Shown piece after piece: positions 23,601-35,164 of a DNA stretch of 64,000 bases. The stretch lies in the NCBI GenBank assembly GCA_003116995.1, contig BDSL01000011.1:124001-188000 (forward strand), in the 5' to 3' direction. This DNA comes from Yamagishiella unicocca. Lineage: Eukaryota > Chlorophyta > Chlorophyceae > Chlamydomonadales > Volvocaceae. The position numbers and the translations under genes were made by a program. Under the pieces are notes generated by a model. That model was not told the DNA's origin. It did no database searches and worked only from the letters and a program-made list of their open reading frames with translations. The first letter of the stretch is position 1. Each line of letters begins with the position of its first letter.

Positions 23601-26600
23601 CAGTCCATGACGCTCTCGCAGCAGCAGGCTTACATGAAGAAGCTACACGTGAGGCGGGGCTGGGAACAAGTGTCCTCTGTGCCGCCCACTCTGCCGGTGC
23701 CGAGAGCACTTTGTCGCACACACACTTGTTACTGCATATGCCCTTCTGCCTCCCTGTGCGGGTCACAGCTCTTGCTGCGGTCCACTGCAATACCCTCCCG
23801 AAAGATAAGCCCCAGCTGAAATCACCCTACGACTTGTCCCGCAGTCGTGGCTGGTCGAGCTGATCCAAGACGGCGACGTGCCCCGGCTCCGCAAGCTGCT
23901 GCCCGAGGAGGCCATCGACGCCATCGGCTCCGCGCTTCAGCTGGGCATCCCCCCTTCCAGCATGGCCAGCTGGCTGCTGGGCAGCCTCACGCCGTACGGC
24001 TTCAACTTCACCCCTTTCAAGGACCTCATCGGTGCGCGCACCGGTGATCTCCCGCACCCCTCACCAACGCACCCCTCACCGACGCAGCCCTCACCAACGC
24101 AGCCCTCACCGACGCAGCCCTCACCGACGCAGCCCGTACCTGCCGCGCAGTCCCCCCGGCCGCCACCCCCTGTGCGGCCGTGCAACCGTGCCTTCCCCCC
24201 CCGCTCGCGGATTCTCGTTATGACCTTCGTCTTTTGTATACTCACCCCAGTTCTCCGGCATGCATCTAAAAACGTCACTTCAAAACGGTTTTTTCTCGCA
24301 TCCACGGGCTTTCCTCAAAACCCCCCGTTCCTCTGCTCGCAGGCGTGCTCGCTGACCAGTACCAGCACACCACCAACGACCTAGGCGGCCCCGTCACCCA
24401 GGGCCTGGAGCTGGCGGCGCTGCCGACCGTGCAGCGAGTCATCTCCCTGGAAGAGAAGGCCCAGGAGCTGCATAGGTGCGTGCCGTTGGGGCTGGCTGAG
24501 GGCGTAGGGTTCCTGGGCGGCTAGTCAGCAGCCCGGCAGCTCTTCGAGTTCCGCGCCCGATCTCTTCACACGACCGTATGCGGTGCAAGCCACGGATCGA
24601 TCGCCAGACGCGGGCGTGTGGCTGCCTGTGTGTGTGGGGAAGGTGGAGAGAGGCGACTGCTATGGCCGCCTGAACCGGCTCGTGCCCTGCCGCGCTCCAG
24701 GGAGGTGGTCAAGCTCAAGCGCTCGCTGGCGGACAACAAGCGGGCCGAGCGTGTGCGCGCAGTGGCGGAGGCGGAGGCGAAGGGTCGCAAGGTGGGAGTC
24801 ATGTGGGGCGTGAGAGGGCTCGAAAGGAGGGGGGTGAAAGTAAAGAGGAAACCCTGGTCCAAAACTGGAGGAAAGGGGGTAGAGAGGGTGGGCGGCGGTG
24901 ATTGACATGGGCATGGACAAAGCGTATGGCGTGTCCCGCTTTCATGCGTTACCTGCTCTTGAATCTACGGGAAATCTTGCCGGGGTTGCAATCCGCCTGC
25001 TGTGTCCCAACGCCCCACCCCCCTACCCACCCGCCTACCTCACCCCCCTACCCGCCCCTCTACCCGGCCGCAGAGTGGGCATCGTCGCGAGCGGCTCCTC
25101 CACCCCGTGCAGGCGTTCATCGAAGCCAAGTGGGCGGACTTCTTCATCGGGCTGGGCTCCGGAGCCAACATCCCTAAAGTCCTCCGGGCAGAAGGGCGGG
25201 TCTTTAACAGGTGTGAAGCGCACGCACGGGGCCCGAGCGGAAACGTTTGCTGCACGCCAGTTGGTGGTTCGGGCGGAGGCGGTCTGTTTCGACTGGTGAG
25301 GTCTGTTTCGACTGGTGAGGTCTGTTTCGACTGGTGAGGTCTGTTTCGACTGGTGAGGTCTGTTTCGACTGGTGAGGTCTGTTTCGACTGGCGAGGTCTG
25401 TTTCGACTGGTGAGGTCTGGCAGCATCGCGCCTGGCACGTCTCTCGACTGCGGACTGGGGCACGTTTCTCGACTGCTCTTGGCCATCGGCTAGAACCGTG
25501 ATTCCCACGGCCTCGGTCTCCAGGACTGGCCGCGAAGGCCGGCTTGCAACACGACGCGTACTTGGCGGCTGCTGGTTGCGGTTTTACCAACCCAGCAGAC
25601 CCTCGTTCGTCCAAAGCCTGCCTGACTGACGTTTTGCGTGCTCGCGGCGTCGGGTCTGTGCTAGGCACATGGAGAAGGTGGAGGCCGAGAAGATGGTCAA
25701 CACCATTTGGGACGCGAAGGACGAGTGGCAGTCCAACAACAAGGGCGTCCGCCTGACGCTGGGGGACTTCCTCGTGAGCTACATGCAGGTACGTGGCATC
25801 GTGTTGGGGAAAACGGTTACGTCGCGGTACATCAGTCGTATGGTGAGAATGGGCAGGGCAGGGCTCCAGCAGCCGCCAATGCGGGGCCCGGATTAGGATT
25901 TGGGAGGTGTCCGGTCATGACCAGAGCGTGGACATGTACATTCGCCGTGGCTCCTGCCGGCTGCTGTTGAGGGGTGAGTACCGGTACCCTCCAACCCTGC
26001 CAACTGACACGACCCCCGCCCGTGACCACCCTTTTCCCCCAACCAGCGCAAGTACGCAAACCCCCGCGCTATCACCGAAACCGCCTACAACCTGATCTAC
26101 ACGCTAGGCCAGCACTCGTACGACCCCGATTGTAACATCTTCGTCAAGGTGGGTCGGTCAGCACTCATCAGGGCCGAGCCTGCTTGGGGGCCCAGGAAGC
26201 AACCGTTGCTGCAGGGATTGGCCAGTGGGTTCTGCTCGCTCCTTATCCCGCCGCCGGTTCCTGGCTCTCTTACTGTCCAATGTTACAGCCCTGTCCTGGT
26301 CAGGTGGTATGACGTCCAAACTATTAAGCTTGCGGCGTGGCCTTGTTTAGCGTATGCTGCATCCCCTATGCTTGTCACATACTACTGTAATCTTTGCTTC
26401 TGCAAGCCTAGCTAGCTGCCGTAGATTGTAAATCAACAACTTTGCTTCTGCAAAGTCTAGCTAGCTACCGTAGATTTGAATCAACGACTTGATTGCTTCT
26501 GGATCCGCCCGTCCAACCGACACAGGTGCTGCTGGGCGAAGTGGATGAGGGCATCCGCAACGACGAGGGGGAGCTCCAGGTGGGTGCGGGTGGTGGTGGT

Positions 26601-29600
26601 GGCGTCACAGGAGTGGAGCAGTGAGGCCCGACCAGTTGCAGCGCCTTCGGTCCGTCATCCTCCTTCCAATACCCAACAGCACGACACATATTACCAGGCA
26701 GGGGCAGCAGTAACGTCACGATGCATTGCTGTCCGCTCCATCCATGTATGTTCCTGTGCGTCCGGCAAATCTTCCTCTTTTGGGGGAAGGGAAGCGCGTA
26801 CCAAGTTACCTGGTGGTCCCCACACCGCTGTCCGCTGCAGAGCGACATTGTCAACATGCTGGCTTGCGTTGACGGAGCCACTCACGGACGGTCGACTGGC
26901 CACCTCTCCAAGCGAGACATGCGTGTTGCGCTGAAGGTGCGCCAGGGTAATCCAGTGTCTGGCAGCCACACAGCACCAGCAACAGTTTCTACAGGAATCC
27001 CATAGAGTCTGTGCAATCCATTTTTCCGGGACTTTCAGCATTCCGTGTTCGAGTTGCGCTTTTCCATTTCGTCGCGATAGAAGGGCAAAAGGAATGCACC
27101 CATCCGGGATCGAACCGGAGACCTTCTGTGTTCCAACATGTATATGTTAGACAGATGTGATAACCAACTACACCATGGTTGCGTATGCCACATCACCGAA
27201 CTCCGGGAATATGGCAATGGTGCTGGGATCGTACACACATGTCGTACGGGACGTACGACGACGCTAATGTCCAGTTGGGTGTTGAAGGGTTCATACGCAA
27301 CCCCACGCTTATGTTGCAACATTCCCGCACCGACGCAAACGTCTGAGGGCTCTTTGCTTGTGTATTTGAGGACGCTAGGCTACACACCCTGCGGGGCAGA
27401 CCCAAACATCAACGCATGTAACACGAAGGCCGGCTGGCAAACCACCAGCCTTAATCCGTAGACCGCAGAATTGAGCCATTTTTGTACTGTTCAGACAACG
27501 CCCTACAATGCCAGCCATCTTCCCCTTACATATTTTCCTCCCCCCCTTCTGCCCCCTTCACTGCACCGCCATCAGGGGTTCTTCTCGTCGAAGAAGCAGA
27601 CCCGCTTTGAAGAGGTGGGAGCCGTGGCGAAAACGGAGATCGTATCAGGGCGGGTTAACAATCGTCGTTCCCGCTGTGCCGCTCCTAGACGCTTTTATCC
27701 CATACAATCGGGCCGGGTGTGGGTGGGCCCTCAACTGCCGCGCGATTCAGAGGCGGTATTCGGCACTCTGCGTGTGACCTTTCTTGGACCTTCCCTCGGT
27801 CACGTGCTGTTCCCCCCAGGTGCTCGAGGCGCTGGACACCGACAGCCCCGGCGACATGGTGCACTACCGGCGGCTGTTCGACGACGACGGCGACCTCAAC
27901 CAGGGCGTCTTCGCGGAGACCATCCGCACGCAGTACCTGACGGAACGGCTAGAGCAGCTGCAGGTGGGCGGGATGGGAGGGGTACGGGAGAGGAGGGGGA
28001 CGGGGAAGCAGGTATATCGGGGTTTGACACACGAGGAAGGAAAACCGAACAAGCCTATTTGTATACCTAGTTTGAACTCGTAGGGGAGGGTGCGGGCCGG
28101 GGCTACTGTAGGACCTGTCGTGGTCTAGAGAAGGTTGGGGCTAAGGAGGAATGGCAGACAGTGCAGCTCTCCGGGAATTTCGCCACGTGGTGCCTCAAAA
28201 CTATGGCGGCTCCGAAACCCACCGGCCGTCATCTTACTCACAAAGCAAGCGCACGCGGCATGGGCACGCAGGCCATCGAGGACGCACTGGAGGCCGCCGC
28301 CGAGCGGTCCAAGGCGCACTACGTCGCGCCCTCGCTGCTGTCGTCCGTGCTCAAGGCGACCATTCCCGACTGCACAGAAGAGACAGTACGGCAGCACCTG
28401 CGTGTCGTGTACGGCGTCGAGGGGCGCATCCGCGCCGCCGAGGCGACCGCCCCCGCCGCCAACGCCATGTTCATCAAGGCCGCCGCCGCGGCAGCCAAGG
28501 CGGCTGCCGCCGCCGGCGCCAGCGTCGCCTACCAGCAGGGCTCTGGAGGCATGCCGGGCTCCCGAGCAGGCGCGGTGCAGTCGGTGCCGCTGGCCAACGG
28601 AGCCTCCGGGGGTGGCGCTGCAGCGGCCGCAGCCGCGGCCGCGGCCGCCGCGGTTGCTGCTGCCGCGGCTGCAGCCGCGGCTGGCGGTCCCGAGGGCTCT
28701 GAGGAGCAGCTGGTGCCCACTGTGGAGGCGACCATGACGCTCCTCCGCCGCGGCTATGTGCCGCCGATCCCCAGTGTCTCAACAGCCGTTGAGGTAGGTA
28801 GGCGGGCGGGTGGAGGGCGGGCGCAGGTGGCCGCCCGGCTGAGGCGCTCATGTTTCGGGGCAGGGCGTCTGGGATGTTACCACCCACATGCACTCATATG
28901 GGTCATATCACTGCAAAGACCCTGCGCCCACCACTACTGAGATCCCCCCTCCCTTGCGTCTCGCCGCAGCCGATTTAGCTTAGTTGCCGAAGGTCGACAT
29001 ACGACCATCGTCTTTCGTATCCTCATTCCTCAACCTGGTTCTCCAGCATGCATCTCAAAATGTCTGTTCTAAACGGTTTTTTCTCGCATCCACGGGTCTT
29101 TCTCGAAACAATCCCTTGCCTCGCCATGACCGCCCGCAGTCGCTCAGCATCGGCAGCAAGCTCAAGTCCAAGCTGCACATGTCGTTCCGCGTGAGGGACA
29201 CAGCTCCGGGACCATTGGGCCCCGAGGGCAGCAAGGGCTCCAGGAAGGGCGGCTGGGCGACGGCGCTGAGGGGCGCCGCGGCGGCTGCGCTGGGTTTCGC
29301 AAGCCCGGGCGGCGGTAGCGGTGGGGGCAGCGGCCACGACGCCACAGCTGGCAGCCCGGACAGCGTCTCTCGCAACCAGCGGGCGGCGCTCAAGCGGCTG
29401 CGCTACCTGCGGGCTATGGATGCCGTGCGGCAGACGTGGCTGCAGGTGCGGGGCGGGTTGGGCGATGCGGCGGCAGGGGCGGGGGCCAGGCGACGGAAGG
29501 GAGGGGTTGCGCAGCTGACGAAGGTGGAGGCTGGTTGGTGGGGGGTTTGATGTAGGTGGCACGGTTTGGCCCGCTGCGCCGGCATTGCGTGGGTATACAG

Positions 29601-30376
29601 CGGGATGGGGGGCGCCGCGACACACAGGGGGAGGTGGGGGGGCACACACCGGGTATTCCCGCTGGCTGATGAGGCGTTGCGGGGCGGATGGGCGGGCCTG
29701 CAGGTTCAGTCCCTTGCGCTTATCCACCGGCTGCGCCAGCAAGCTCAAGAGCCCCCTCCCAGGGCTTGCCCGCCAATCGCGATTGTGTGTATACTGAACA
29801 ATCGGTGCATTCCGGATCCCTTTTTCGCAGGAGGAGAAGGCCCGGGTGACACAGCTCGTTAACCTGGCGAACGCTCATGCGCGGCTCACCGCGCTACCAT
29901 CAGCAGCCGCAGCAGCGGCAGCCGCGGACGGCACCGCCTCGAACGGCCCGGACGCTGCGGCCCTTCCCGTCCCCGCGATGGGCCCCCTACCCACCGCCCG
30001 TGACTTCGCCGACAACAAGGACCCCGAGTTCGCCGCCCTGGAGGCCGCACACAGGCTGCTGGCGGCCCAGGCGGCCGCCACCTCTGGCCCGGGCCGCTCG
30101 CGCGTGTCCTTCACCGCCAACGGCGACCCAGCGACTCCCCGGATGCGGTCCTCTGGGGGCATCGGCGTCGGCACACCCGCCGGCGCCGTTGTGTCTCTGG
30201 AGGAGTCCGGCGAGCGGCTGCAGTGCCTGCGGTCGCTGGATGGGATCATGGAGGCGCTGGTGGAGGACCGGCAGGACGCACCGGCGGCCAACCTGGACCC
30301 AGAGATCCGCCGCAGCCTCTACCACGACCCGGCCGACAGCAGCGAGGATGAGGGCGACGAGGAGGGGGAGGACTAG
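17632..30376 (+). CDS. Large coiled-coil protein with EF-hand-like segments (possible TSNAXIP1-like/ciliary protein)
   Basis: Not firmly recognized. Model of 23 exons, all phases closing, 1966 residues (1935 if the in-frame 23005-23097 segment is an intron). Exons: 17632-17693, 17825-18745, 19009-19650, 19787-19904, 20061-20433, 20867-20925, 21273-21373, 21891-22065, 22336-22452, 22758-23648, 23845-24031, 24343-24475, 24701-24791, 25113-25210, 25665-25788, 26047-26148, 26526-26579, 26841-26936, 27576-27614, 27820-27963, 28272-28793, 29140-29445, 29831-30376. The N-terminal third is Ser/Gly/Pro-rich. An EF-hand-like DGDGFISEG ends exon 5. Exons 8-10 and 13 look like coiled coils (Glu/Ala/Arg/Gln heptads). 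Exons 14-16 hold the best-conserved-looking block (FFIGLGSGANIPKVLRAEG, then VNTIWDAKDEW), reminiscent of TSNAXIP1-type ciliary proteins, from memory only. A second acidic EF-like segment is FDDDGDLNQG. Exon 21 encodes long poly-Ala; the C-terminus is acidic. Confidence 0.75.
21388..21468. repeat. 28-nt tandem repeat, three copies, intronic
   Basis: Copies begin at 21388, 21416 and 21444 with the core GGCTGCCAGGGCGCATG. They lie directly after a 5' splice site in intron 7 of the coiled-coil gene. Confidence 0.85.
24061..24135. repeat. 15-nt tandem repeat, five copies, intronic
   Basis: Five adjacent copies of TCACCGACGCAGCCC (with one- or two-base variants) just after the 5' splice site at 24032 in the coiled-coil gene. 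Confidence 0.9.
24251..24316 (+). repeat. Dispersed 66-nt intron repeat, copy A
   Basis: Begins TTCTCC(G/A)GCATGCAT and includes AACGGTTTTTTCTCGCATCC. It ends 26 nt before the exon at 24343. Copies B (29039-29104) and C (39121-39185, inverted) share the same order of words and also sit upstream of a 3' splice site. Confidence 0.85.
25281..25420. repeat. 19-nt tandem repeat, seven copies, intronic
   Basis: Seven copies of GTTTCGACTGGTGAGGTCT (starts at about 25285 and every 19 nt to 25399) in the intron between exons 25113-25210 and 25665-25788. Each copy contains GGTGAGGT, a 5'-splice-site-like word. Confidence 0.9.
26393..26490. repeat. 48-nt direct duplication in an intron
   Basis: Two adjacent copies starting TTTGCTTCTGCAA and containing CTAGCTAGCT and CCGTAGATT. 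The second copy runs almost to the 3' splice site before exon 26526, so the duplication may have doubled branch-point sequence. Confidence 0.75.
27095..27182 (-). tRNA. tRNA-Val (anticodon AAC) with 14-nt intron
   Basis: On the minus strand the D arm (GTGTAGTTGGTTATCAC), anticodon stem TCTGT/ACAGA, loop CTAACA..C and T arm (CCGGTTCGATCCCGG) are all present. A 14-nt intron (TATACATGTTGGAA) interrupts the anticodon loop after position 37, the canonical site. The acceptor stem GCAACCA/TGGGTGC pairs at six of seven positions (A4 faces G69). TTTT follows the 3' end on the minus strand, as a Pol III terminator. The gene lies antisense inside the intron between exons 26841-26936 and 27576-27614 of the coiled-coil gene. 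The acceptor mismatch leaves a small chance that this copy is weak or a pseudogene. Confidence 0.85.
29039..29104 (+). repeat. Dispersed 66-nt intron repeat, copy B
   Basis: About 57 of 66 positions match copy A by eye, including an unbroken block around AAACGGTTTTTTCTCGCATC. It ends 35 nt before exon 29140 of the same gene. Confidence 0.85.
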
Positions 30377-33300
30377 AAGGGGGAGGGCAGATGAGGAGGG
30401 GCAGGGGGTCAGGCGGGTGGCACACCCGGGGCGTGGAGGCGGTCGGGTGGCGCCGCCGTCGGGATGCCCGCGGCGGAGCGCTTGGGGTGGGCGCTTGTGT
30501 GGCGAGGTGGTTGCGAGCCCGCGGGCAAGGGAACACGTGAGGATGCGCGGTGGGCTCACTGATGCACGAACAAGAGTCGCACCGGTGTGGAGCAAGTGGT
30601 AGCCGTTCTAGGAGAGCACGCCTGCGAGGCAGTTGCGCCAGAGAGGGCGAGCGAGCGCATAGGATGGGAGCTGGGATTGCACTGGCGTTGGGATTGCGCT
30701 GGCGTTGGATGGGTTGATCAGACCGGGATGTGGTGTGGACTTCTGCCGAGTTGAAGCGGAGGTCGCGGAGCTGTGGAAATTGAGGTCCAGCTCCTGTCCA
30801 CCATTGAAGTCGTGAAGCCCGAAGATATCGAGATGCATGATGCAGCGGATTTGGTTGGGCTGATGATATGTCTCGAGACCAACAGGTCGCGCCCCGGCGG
30901 ATGGATGCTTTAAGCGCATTGCAACGCGGGCCTGTGATGGATAGCCTGGGAAACTGATCCGGAGCTGGTGTGCGTGGTTTGTTCCATTGGCGTCCGGAAG
31001 GGCTGCTGTCACGGTTGGCTCCAAGGGTGCAACAAGCGAGGGAAGGAGGCTGCTCGGAGCGTATCCACATTGAATTGTCGTGCATAGGGCTTTGATCGGG
31101 CGGCTTCTCTCGGTGTTGCGGACCTTTAGCCATGTACGGCACATGCACATTGCGCGAATGGGCGAGCGGGCTGGTGAATGGGCCCATGCTGTCGGGGGGG
31201 GGGGGTGAGGGGCGGGGCCCGTACGTTGCTTTCGGATGACGAGCTCGAGTGACGCGAGCTGGCGGTTGCGCCGGACGCATGGCGGTATCTGCCTCGCGCC
31301 AATTGAAACGGTTGGCTGACTTACAGCGGCCGGCACGGGACGCATCAAATTCTTCAATTTTAGCCGTTGTTTTTCAAGAGGTTGCGGAACTGTTTCAGTT
31401 CCTTGTTGACAGCGACAGTTGCAACCGACTGAGCTGACCTAACGCTGTCTAGGAGTGTCGCTGGGCCGTGGCCCTACTTGACCAACATTGTTTGCGGTTG
31501 AAGCTACGTGTTGCAGCCATAGAAGCTCATTGATATTCATGTTTTCCTAAGGCTACCGGTATTGCAGTAGCGCGCTTGTGGAGGGTTCCGAAAAGCCTGT
31601 GCGGCTTTCCGCAAGGCGCGGAAGCCCGTCTTCCCGCCACTTCATGCTACTGCTGGAAGTTGCTTTTGCTGCGCGCCGACCTATGCCGCTGTTGGCCTGC
31701 GTGCTATGAAGTTGAGCTCCTGCTTACGACGCTTCCATGGCGGCAGCTGTGCTCCACAGCCTCGCCAATTCAAACCTGCTGACGACAACGCAAATCGCTC
31801 CCGCGACGGAAGCGTTGTACGGTGTGTGTGTTCACGATGACGCCGCGGTTGGCAAGCAAGGACGTGTTCTTGTTAGTCAGGTGGGGCCTGAGTGCTGGGC
31901 AAGCCTGCCCGCTGACCTACGGCCTCGGTGGGCTCCCATTTTGCATCGGTGGTGCCTCCATGTGTCTTTGAGAGTGAGGAAAGTCCGGCAGGGTTTAGCG
32001 TGGCGCCTGTGCCGGCGGCCACTGAACTGACTGACACATTTGAGTGTTCAGGAGTCAGTCGTGATCGGCTCCGCCGTATACCTATGCCTCCGCTTACGGT
32101 TCAACCTACGGGTAGGCCCGACCGGTTGGCGGTAAAAGATAGCTGGGAGCCCTGGTGCGTGGCAGTAGCAGCAATAGAGCGATGTGGGTGGAGGTCCTTA
32201 CAGCGCGCACACATGGGAATGATTGGGTTGGGTGCATCTGCGCCGCGGTCATGCTGCGTCACGCCACGTCATCATTTAGTTGCGTTTTCGGGTCCTGTTC
32301 GTTTCGTATGCGGCGATGCAGTTCTTTGACCCTCGGCGATCAGTGCCGGGGGGAGGTGATTACTTTCGCCACACCCTCTGCCTCACAACCACCGCACACG
32401 TGTGTGACTTTTTGCGCACCAGCAAGCATATTACTTGACGCCTAACCGGCGCCCACCCTGATATTGAGCTACCTTACTTTTGCGCACATTGCTGTTCTGC
32501 GCGTGGTGGCATTTTGCAAGCTGCTGCGAGCGCAGTGCTGTTTGTGTGCGGAGTGGGGTGTCCACCCGAGCTCCGGGGGCCCCAGCAGCGCCGCCGTCTG
32601 TCCACGTTAACGCTCTGCAGTCGCTGGCGTGCTTCGTGTTCCCCTCTCATGATAAGAGGGTTTTTGCCGAGAGCCAACAGACTGCCAACGGAATAAGAAC
32701 GCATTGCCTTGGGGCGGGGGTCATGCGGGCTCCTCGGCCAGCCTGGCCCAGCCGCTTTTGCCCCTAACCGGCAACGGTCTTTCCGCTCGGTTGCATGGCC
32801 GAGCGAGCGACGATTACCCTTATTGATGTCGTGTCTGCGCGGCTGCGTGCTAGCACTAGGCTGGGGACGCAACATGCTCAGCGGAAGCAACATACTCGGC
32901 TGCGATAACGAGCCGCGTTGCCGCCCTGGCGTGAACAGACGGACCGTTCCATACCATACCGTATGGGTCACCGCGTGGGGACTAGGTACCACGACTTACA
33001 GCCCGCTGCTGGCCAGCCTCCCTCGCAACAGGTGGGCTGCGCCTCGCAGCGGCGCTTCCACCTGCCGTTCCATGCACCAAGAATGTAGTGGTTCCTCCGA
33101 ATCCAAGGGCCCATACAGGATCAGGTGTCAGGTGGTCTGGGCCGGTGTGTGTATGGGTGCACTCAAGTCTTTTATTCTCGGCCAGGGCACGAGGTCAAGG
33201 TGTAAGCTACGAAAGAAACCAGTACCAAGCCTGATGGTTCCACTGACGCCTCCTCACAGACAAACGGGCCCCTAGATGGACCCGCCCCAAGTACGAGCCC

Positions 33301-35164
33301 GTACGAGCTTGGGCGGGCAGGTGCACGCACCGAGCATCCCTAACCCCAGTCAGATGCAGTAGCTAGACCGCACCTTCGATGTTTATTCCGGTAACTCGTC
33401 AACAACCCGCCCAGGTAGATCCGAGGCAATAAGGTAGCCCGCCCCCCCCCTTCTCCCCGCCGTGTGGCAGCACCCCCACATCTCGTGCCGCTCCGGCTCC
33501 CGCCGCAGCCAGCGGGGTCCCGCACGGGTACCCCAAGCAACTCACGCATCCGTAACAGACACGGCTCAAGCAACGGCTCGAGCAACGTCACAGACACGGC
33601 TCAAGGGAGGGTCGTGCGCATTTGAACCCCGCTCCCCAGCATACAAGACACAAAAATATGCACACAACGAACGTGACGTAAGCCGCACCGTACCACGCGT
33701 GATGCGTTGTACGTTGTCGGGTGCGTCCCTCCCTGGAGTCCACCAGGGTCAGTCAAGTAAGCGGATACAAAGAGCCTTGCCGCTTCGCGCCATAACCCGG
33801 GATCACCCCCAGGCCAACAGCCCACCGCCGCGCGCGAGTTGCCCGACGTGTTGCAGCCGGGCAGGCACCAAGGACATGGTAATGAACGTACGGAGTCGTC
33901 GTGGATGTGGCCCATGGGCAGATCGGCATCAACATGGATGCGACACATTCAGTATCGGTAGCAGCGCACGCACGCCGCAAGCGCGCCCCTTCAGCCTTTT
34001 CAGCCGCCCTAACTATGAATCACCAGGTTGCTGGGAGGAGAGATAGTGAGATACTGGCCTTGGCCTGGCGCATAACCACCAGGCAGCAATGGCAACAATG
34101 GCAGCAATGGCAAGCGCGCGAAACTGCAGAGAGCATGCAGCCGCAGAAGACAGGGTTCGTGAGCACGGCTGTGGCTCACCCTCCCGAAAAGAGGTAAAAA
34201 GGAAACATGCGGACCGACCAGGGGGTTGAGGTTGGCGGCGCCACCCGCCCCACCCATTATACGAGCAGGGCGGGTGGGTAAATGTCCGCACGCCCCCCGG
34301 ACGGTCCTTATCTAAACGCATAAGCGAACAGTCTGACCACACATTCACAACGTACTAAGGAGAGACGTTCTTCCGATCGTTCTTCCGCACACCGCAGGAG
34401 ACAACCAGCAGGGCCCGCTCATGTCCTTCGGGGGCGACGAGACGTTCGGGCTGTTGCTGCCGCTGCTGCCGCTGCTACCGCTGCCGCTGCGGCTCCAGGG
34501 CGGGACTCGTCGCCCCCTTCCGAGATACCGAAAGCCGCTGTACGTCAATCAGCTCGCCGCGCCACTTTCTTGAGTCGCATGTCACACCGGCGGCGTCGGT
34601 TGCACGCATCACCTCCTCCTCCTCCTCGTTCTCCTCCTCGTTCTCCCCCTCATCGTCGGCGTTATTGTCGTCGTCGTCGCAATTCCGTGCAGCGCGCACC
34701 TCGAGGGTATGGCACTGCTGTAGCCAGAGCTCTGGCTACAGCAGTGCAAGCAGAGGAAGGTGTCTCGTAGCCGCGGGCCGCGCTGCAGCCACAGATGGTG
34801 GTGTCAACAGTGCTATCGGGTCACTGTCAAGGTCCTGGTCGCCACACAACACGTCCAGCATCGAAAGCCTCGCACCCCTCCACAACGAAATGAGCCACCA
34901 CATATCGCATCAAGCACGATCGCACCGTAACGAGCCGCCACTGGGCGGCCGACCCACGGGACGGCCCCTGTGATGCCCTGCCCATCCAACACCCACCCAC
35001 TCTCCACCTCCTGCCCCTTCGGGCACAACACAACGCAGCCCCCTTCCCGACGGGTGGGAGGAAAGCCGCGGCGGCGCTACGGCAGCTGCGGTGGCGCGGC
35101 CCCGCCAACTATGTACGACCGCCGCTCCGCCTCCACCTCCGCCTCCACCTCATGCCCCTCCGGC
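30377..35164. other. Gene-poor gap between coiled-coil gene and TIR-like gene
   Basis: About 4.8 kb between two convergent 3' ends. Composition is mixed and mostly less GC-rich than the exons. I found no chain of open frames with matching splice phases and no RNA gene. A G run sits at 31194-31206, an Asp/Glu-coding low-complexity patch (minus strand) near 34600-34680 and a perfect palindrome at 34712-34747. It is either true intergenic DNA, UTR or lineage-specific genes I cannot recognize. Confidence 0.5.
34712..34747. repeat. Perfect 36-bp palindrome
   Basis: Two 18-nt arms (GCACTGCTGTAGCCAGAG and its exact reverse complement) abut without a spacer, centred on GAGCTC. Both flanks break the symmetry, so the boundaries are sharp. 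Confidence 0.95.

Noticed and set aside
25281..25420. CRISPR-like array of 19-nt repeats
   Set aside because: The units are contiguous with no spacers, lie inside an intron of a eukaryotic gene and have no cas genes near them.
31576..32445. Overlapping 68-133-codon plus-strand frames
   Set aside because: No shared splice phases, no motif and no codon bias like the neighbouring genes; treated as intergenic.
34475..34699. Acidic 74-residue frame on the minus strand
   Set aside because: An imperfect trinucleotide run explains the Asp/Glu stretch; no start context, splice partners or flanking coding signal.
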